This document shows, in pieces, positions 5,073-7,449 of a stretch of DNA of 7,449 nucleotides. Source of the DNA: Anaerolineae bacterium (lineage in GTDB: Bacteria; Chloroflexota; Anaerolineae; JAAYZQ01); the NCBI GenBank assembly GCA_016929795.1, contig JAFGIA010000355.1, forward strand, positions 1-7,449, read 5' to 3'. The stretch's first letter is position 1, and every line of letters starts with the position of its first letter. The position numbers and the translations under genes are program-made. The notes under the pieces were generated by a model. That model was given only the letters and a program-made list of their open reading frames with translations, was not told the origin of the DNA and made no database searches.

Positions 5073-5119
5073 TATCCAATATCTAGTACCTGCTAGCAGG
5101 TACTAGATATTGGATATTA
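5070..5119. repeat. Perfect 50-bp palindrome between rpsG and fusA
   Basis: The 25-base left arm (5070-5094) is exactly the reverse complement of the right arm (5095-5119), with no mismatch and no spacer; symmetry breaks at 5069/5120. Each arm has 8 G/C in 25 (32%), far below the flanking genes. The left arm begins with two near-identical 7-mers, AATATCC and AATATCT (5071-5084). In RNA it would form a 23-bp stem with a CTAG loop (5093-5096). No T-run follows, so it is not an ordinary terminator. The palindrome contains the rpsG stop codon and ends 26 bp before the fusA ATG. It may be a dispersed palindromic (REP- or MITE-like) repeat, an RNase III processing site, or a brake on expression between S7 and EF-G. 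Confidence 0.95.
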
Positions 5120-5145
5120 GGGATTATCGGTCAAGGTTCACCCCC

Positions 5146-7224
5146 ATGGCACGCCAGTACCCGATCGAGCGGCTGCGCAATATCGGGATTATCGCACACA
5201 TCGACGCCGGCAAGACGACGACGACGGAGCGAATCCTCTTCTACACCGGGCGCACGCACCGTCTGGGGAATGTGGACGATGGGACTACGGTAACCGATTG
5301 GATGGAACAGGAACGGGAGCGGGGCATTACCATTACCGCTGCTGCCGTTACCTGTTTTTGGCATGACTGCCAGATTAACATCGTAGATACACCGGGACAC
5401 ATCGACTTTACGGCCGAGGTGCAGCGCAGCTTGCGCGTGCTCGACGGTGGGGTGGTGGTGTTTGACGCGGTGGCAGGTGTGGAGCCCCAGTCCGAGACGG
5501 TGTGGCGGCAGGCGGATCGGTACAAGGTACCGCGTATCTGTTTTGTCAACAAGATGGACCGGATTGGCGCCGATTTTGGGCGCACTATGGACATGATCCG
5601 GGAGCAACTGAACGGCAACCCGGCAGCGATCCAGGTGCCGATCGGGAGCGAGGACCGGTTCAAGGGTTTTGTCGACCTGCTCACCATGCAAGCCGTGTAC
5701 TATGCCGACGATCTGGGCACTGTGCTTGACATTCGCGACATACCGGATGACCTGCGGCCGCTGGCCGATGAGAAGCGTGAAGTGCTTCTCGAGCAGGTGG
5801 CCGAGACGGACGATGCGATCATGGTCAAGTATCTGGATGGCGACGAGATCTCGCCGGCAGAGTTGCGCAAGGCACTGCGCGCGGCGACACTGAAGGGGGC
5901 ATTGGTGCCTGTGTTGTGTGGCTCGGCGCTGCGCAACAAAGGGGTGCAGGCTCTGCTCGACGCGGTGGTGGACTATTTGCCATCGCCGACAGAGGTGCCG
6001 CCGATGGAGGGGATCAACCCGCGCACCGGCACTGAATGGAGATGCTACCCTGATGTGTCGCGGCCGTTCGCGGCTCTCGCTTTCAAGGTTGTCTCGGATC
6101 CTTACGTGGGCAGGTTGGTGTATGTGCGTGTCTACTCGGGCAAGCTCAACGCCGGTGGTACGGTGCTGAACTCGTCCAAGGGCGAACGAGAGCGCGTGGG
6201 CAAGCTGCTGCGGATGTATGCCAACCGACGCGAAGAGATCGACGTCATCGAAGCGGGCGACATTGCCGCGGCGGTGGGGCTGAAAAACACCTTCACCGGC
6301 GAGACGCTGTCTGACTTTAACCAACAGGTGATCCTGGAATCGATCAAGTTCCCGGAGCCGGTGATCTCGGTGGCGATCGAGCCGCGCACACAGGCCGACC
6401 AGGACAAGCTCAACGATGCCCTGCAGCGGCTGGCAGAAGAGGATCCGACGTTCCAGGTGCGCACTGACGAGCAGACTGGGCAGCTTTTAATCAGCGGCAT
6501 GGGTGAGCTGCACCTGGAAGTACTGGTGGATCGTATGCTGCGCGAGTTTCGCGTGATGGCCAACGTGGGCAAGCCCCAGGTGTCATATCGCGAGACGATC
6601 ACTGTGGTGACAGAGAGCGAGGGCGAGTTCGAGCGGGCGATGGGCGCCCGCAGTCTCTATGGACGCGTTGTGTTGAGACTCGAACCGCTGCCGGCGGGCA
6701 TGGGGTTCGAGTTTGTGAACGAGCTGAATGAGCGCGACCTCCCTCGCCACTTGCTGATTGCTGCCGAGCAGGGCGTGCGCGAGTCGCTCGACTGCGGCCC
6801 GCTCGCTGGCTACACACTCGTCGATCTACGCGTCAGGCTGATCGGTGCGACGTATGACGAGGAAGAGTCGAACGAGATGGCATTCAAGGTTGCCAGCTCG
6901 ATGGCCCTGCGCTCAGGCACTGAGCGTGCCAAGCCGGTGCTGCTCGAGCCGGTGATGAAGGTTGAGGCGGTGTCGCCCGATGAGTTCAGCGGCGCCCTCA
7001 TCGGCGACTTGAGCGCCAGGGGAGGGCAGATTGAGGGCTTGCAGTCGCGTGGTGTGGGAATGCAAGCCGTGAAGGCGGTCGTGCCGCTGGCAGAGATGTT
7101 TGGCTACGCTACGGATCTGAGGTCGATGACCCAGGGCCGAGGCACGTTTACGATGGAGTTCGATCATTATGATGTGGTGCCGCCCGATGTGATCGAGCGG
7201 ATCATGATGGGGGGATGCCGTTAG
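5146..7224 (+). CDS. fusA: Translation elongation factor G
   Basis: EF-G is the GTPase that moves tRNA and mRNA through the ribosome and, with RRF, splits post-termination ribosomes. The 692 residues match the usual 690-704. GTPase motifs: G1 AHIDAGKTT 17-25; switch I RGIT 59-62; G3 DTPGH 81-85 with the catalytic His at 85; G4 NKMD 135-138; G5-like CGSAL about 258-262. Domain II follows ([25 protein letters not shown]), then domain III ([14 protein letters not shown]), domain IV ([11 protein letters not shown] onward) and domain V ([49 protein letters not shown]). ATG 5146 is chosen because it gives the standard [15 protein letters not shown] start and has AAGG (5133-5136) 9 nt upstream; the longer frame from TTG 5110 begins inside the palindrome. 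Third gene of the operon, 73 bp after rpsG. Single intact copy, canonical in sequence. Confidence 0.98.
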   Translation: MARQYPIERLRNIGIIAHIDAGKTTTTERILFYTGRTHRLGNVDDGTTVTDWMEQERERGITITAAAVTCFWHDCQINIVDTPGHIDFTAEVQRSLRVLDGGVVVFDAVAGVEPQSETVWRQADRYKVPRICFVNKMDRIGADFGRTMDMIREQLNGNPAAIQVPIGSEDRFKGFVDLLTMQAVYYADDLGTVLDIRDIPDDLRPLADEKREVLLEQVAETDDAIMVKYLDGDEISPAELRKALRAATLKGALVPVLCGSALRNKGVQALLDAVVDYLPSPTEVPPMEGINPRTGTEWRCYPDVSRPFAALAFKVVSDPYVGRLVYVRVYSGKLNAGGTVLNSSKGERERVGKLLRMYANRREEIDVIEAGDIAAAVGLKNTFTGETLSDFNQQVILESIKFPEPVISVAIEPRTQADQDKLNDALQRLAEEDPTFQVRTDEQTGQLLISGMGELHLEVLVDRMLREFRVMANVGKPQVSYRETITVVTESEGEFERAMGARSLYGRVVLRLEPLPAGMGFEFVNELNERDLPRHLLIAAEQGVRESLDCGPLAGYTLVDLRVRLIGATYDEEESNEMAFKVASSMALRSGTERAKPVLLEPVMKVEAVSPDEFSGALIGDLSARGGQIEGLQSRGVGMQAVKAVVPLAEMFGYATDLRSMTQGRGTFTMEFDHYDVVPPDVIERIMMGGCR

Positions 7225-7225
7225 T

Positions 7226-7254
7226 CAGATCTGCCACGGGCATGGGCAGATTTG
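7226..7254 (+). other. Hairpin after fusA
   Basis: CAGATCTGCC (7226-7235) pairs with GGCAGATTTG (7245-7254) over 10 bp with one G-T wobble and a nine-base loop, starting one base after the fusA stop codon. No T-run follows directly (CGTGACATT), so it may attenuate or process the fusA-tuf transcript rather than end it outright. It overlaps the -35 of the tuf promoter candidate. Confidence 0.45.
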
Positions 7255-7280
7255 CGTGACATTGGGTTTTGATGTAGAAT
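7252..7280 (+). promoter_or_regulatory. Probable promoter of tuf
   Basis: TTGCGT (7252-7257), a 17-bp spacer, then TAGAAT (7275-7280), five of six matches at -10 but only three of six at -35. A second -10-like TATTAT (7311-7316) lies downstream with a poor -35. With the 139-bp gap before tuf, independent transcription of tuf in addition to operon read-through is plausible. Confidence 0.4.
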
Positions 7281-7317
7281 GGCGCGGTTTTGGGCTGATT
7301 GAAACCAAGCTATTATG

Positions 7318-7336
7318 TGGGCCGTTTGGTGGCCCG
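7318..7336 (+). other. Small GC hairpin in the tuf leader
   Basis: GGGCC (7319-7323) pairs with GGCCC (7331-7335) around a seven-base loop, extended by a T-G wobble. No T-run follows. It lies 28 bp before the tuf ATG and ahead of its AAAGGAG Shine-Dalgarno. Its 3' arm shares the word GGTGGCCC with the rpsL leader hairpin, which may be chance. Confidence 0.3.
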
Positions 7337-7363
7337 GCGACGACTTAAAGGAGAAGAGCTGTA

Positions 7364-7449
7364 ATGGGCAAAGCAAAGTTTGAGCGAACCAAGCCACATG
7401 TCAACGTGGGGACGATTGGTCACATCGACCATGGCAAGACGACCCTGAC
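7364..7449 (+). CDS. tuf: Translation elongation factor Tu, 3'-truncated by the window edge
   Basis: EF-Tu is the GTPase that carries aminoacyl-tRNA to the ribosomal A site. Only 28 full codons are present: [28 protein letters not shown], with the P-loop GHIDHGKT at 19-26 (Ile where many EF-Tu have Val). AAAGGAG (7347-7353) lies 10 nt before ATG 7364. The N-terminal text and the position directly after fusA make the identity secure. Nothing can be said of the missing remainder (about 370 residues), nor whether a second tuf copy exists elsewhere. Confidence 0.97.
   Translation, partial: MGKAKFERTKPHVNVGTIGHIDHGKTTL

Noticed and set aside
5110..5145. TTG start giving EF-G 12 extra residues
   Set aside because: The TTG lies inside the palindrome and has no Shine-Dalgarno; [15 protein letters not shown] from ATG 5146 is the standard EF-G start.
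1..7449. Mobile elements, phage-defence genes, CRISPR arrays, toxin-antitoxin pairs, tRNA or rRNA genes
   Set aside because: No transposase, integrase, repeat-spacer pattern, nuclease or RNA gene signature was found on either strand.

Overview
This window looks like a chromosomal segment of a GC-rich bacterium, most plausibly Chloroflexota. The main clues are an S12 protein carrying a 15-residue insert of a type I associate with that phylum, an AIR-synthase-family (HypE-like) protein of the kind common there, and the order rpsL-rpsG-fusA-tuf. The phylum call is inference; no marker here fixes it.

Layout from left to right. (1) Bases 1-1131 (+): the C-terminal three quarters of an FGGY-family sugar kinase that begins before the window. 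(2) Bases 1143-2420 (-): a signalling protein with receiver, GAF and histidine-kinase dimerisation parts but no ATPase domain, convergent with the kinase after an 11-bp gap. (3) Bases 2421-2802: a divergent control region. On the + strand it holds a near-consensus promoter, a structured leader of about 235 nt, a 17-codon short ORF with a near-perfect Shine-Dalgarno sequence, competing hairpins, and a strong intrinsic terminator ending 18 bp before the next start codon. (4) Bases 2803-3831 (+): the AIR-synthase/HypE-like protein, which can apparently be transcribed only by reading through that terminator. (5) Bases 3832-4156: the control region and long leader of the str operon, with promoter candidates, a bulged hairpin, a 16-bp palindrome and an 8-bp direct repeat. 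(6) Bases 4157-7224 (+): rpsL (TTG start), rpsG and fusA. A perfect 50-bp AT-rich palindrome fills most of the rpsG-fusA gap and supplies the rpsG stop codon. (7) Bases 7225-7363: a hairpin and a probable promoter. (8) Bases 7364 to the end: the first 28 codons of tuf.

The str genes act together in translation: S12 and S7 are parts of the 30S decoding and head regions, EF-G drives translocation, and EF-Tu delivers aminoacyl-tRNA. The sugar kinase, the signalling protein and the AIR-synthase-like protein have no evident functional link to them.

The two items most worth a second look are the attenuator-like leader with its Cys/Ser-containing short ORF upstream of the AIR-synthase-like gene (2533-2802), and the 50-bp perfect palindrome between rpsG and fusA (5070-5119). 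No mobile element, CRISPR array, tRNA or rRNA was seen.
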